A stretch of DNA of 53,199 bases from Salinimicrobium sp. TH3 (GTDB lineage: Bacteria > Bacteroidota > Bacteroidia > Flavobacteriales > Flavobacteriaceae): NCBI RefSeq assembly GCF_026676115.1, contig NZ_JAPONB010000014.1, positions 1 to 53,199 on the forward strand. The letters run 5' to 3'. The position numbers and the translations under genes are program-made. A model generated the notes under the pieces. The model saw only the letters and a program-made list of their open reading frames with translations, was not told the DNA's origin and did not search any database. Shown in pieces: positions 50,754 to 53,199 of the stretch. The first letter of the stretch is position 1; the number at the start of each line of letters is the position of its first letter.

Positions 50754-50786
50754 ATGAAAAGAGCCGGGGTCATCCCGGCTCTTTTC
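50754..50786. terminator. Intrinsic terminator of icd
   Basis: GAAAAGAGCCGGG (50755-50767) pairs with CCCGGCTCTTTTC (50773-50785) and one more T-A pair outside, with a 5-nt loop. On the minus strand it follows the icd stop at 50806 and leads into a T-rich tail. Confidence 0.92.
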
Positions 50787-50805
50787 AAAAAAATATATTC
50801 TTTAA

Positions 50806-53199
<2,394 letters not shown>

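Overview
The window is chromosomal DNA of a marine-type member of the Flavobacteriaceae (Bacteroidota), probably near Gramella, Salegentibacter or Zunongwangia. The evidence is AT-rich intergenic DNA, almost no Shine-Dalgarno sites, several promoters with the Bacteroidota -7 element TAnnTTTG, a SerB-SerA fusion, a PadR/PspC pair, a stand-alone carboxypeptidase-regulatory-like domain and a monomeric NADP isocitrate dehydrogenase. No rRNA, tRNA, prophage, transposase or CRISPR array was seen. The genus is an inference.

Layout. 1-545: two families of tandem intergenic repeats. 544-3742: a membrane protein, a decayed hsdM (type I restriction methylase) and two exported proteins. 3997-7057: PAS histidine kinase, exported protein, a branched palindromic element and a LytTR response regulator. 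7207-9893: a small CxxC protein, two hemerythrin-like proteins and membrane proteins including a hemolysin III homologue. 10021-13742: a PepSY gene broken by a stop codon, then rrf2-nadA-nadB. 14034-18014: Met-rich lipoprotein, SLC13 transporter, three-domain rhodanese, lipoprotein. 18262-23097: SerB-SerA fusion, a large unknown protein, a thioredoxin-like lipoprotein. 23319-27355: Crp/Fnr regulator, TauE/SafE exporter, cytochrome bd oxidase. 27426-30182: ICMT-like protein, metallo-beta-lactamase hydrolase, two methyltransferases. 30240-34232 (minus): DsbD, TlpA, exported DsrE, DoxX and a small membrane protein. 34373-37020: lipoprotein, DUF2231, CstB-like persulfide dioxygenase-rhodanese, DUF3703. 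37151-40685: biotin-dependent acyl-CoA carboxylase operon. 40838-45033: degenerate 2-hydroxyacid dehydrogenase, split YeeE/YedE transporter, TRIC-like channel, thioredoxin reductase. 45095-49657: PadR/PspC/small-ORF operon, DUF4870, DUF4442, AIM24-like protein, small conserved protein. 49705-53031: OxyR and isocitrate dehydrogenase.

The common theme is reduced sulfur, thiol redox and respiration: TauE, CstB-like dioxygenase, YeeE pair, rhodanese, DsrE/DoxX/TlpA/DsbD, cytochrome bd, hemerythrins, Fe-S NadA, TrxB and OxyR.

The most notable signal is regulatory. Five promoters carry a CRP-type inverted repeat (roughly TRTNAC-N4-GTNAYA), and each box ends exactly 21 nt before a -7 element, which fits class II activation. 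They precede tauE, the small-protein/doxX/dsrE/tlpA operon, the cstB-like operon, the hemerythrin operon and rrf2-nadAB. The Crp/Fnr protein encoded next to the first box has valine where E. coli CRP has Glu181, the residue that reads the base that varies most in these boxes. I propose a local sulfur/redox/NO regulon; this is inferred from sequence only.
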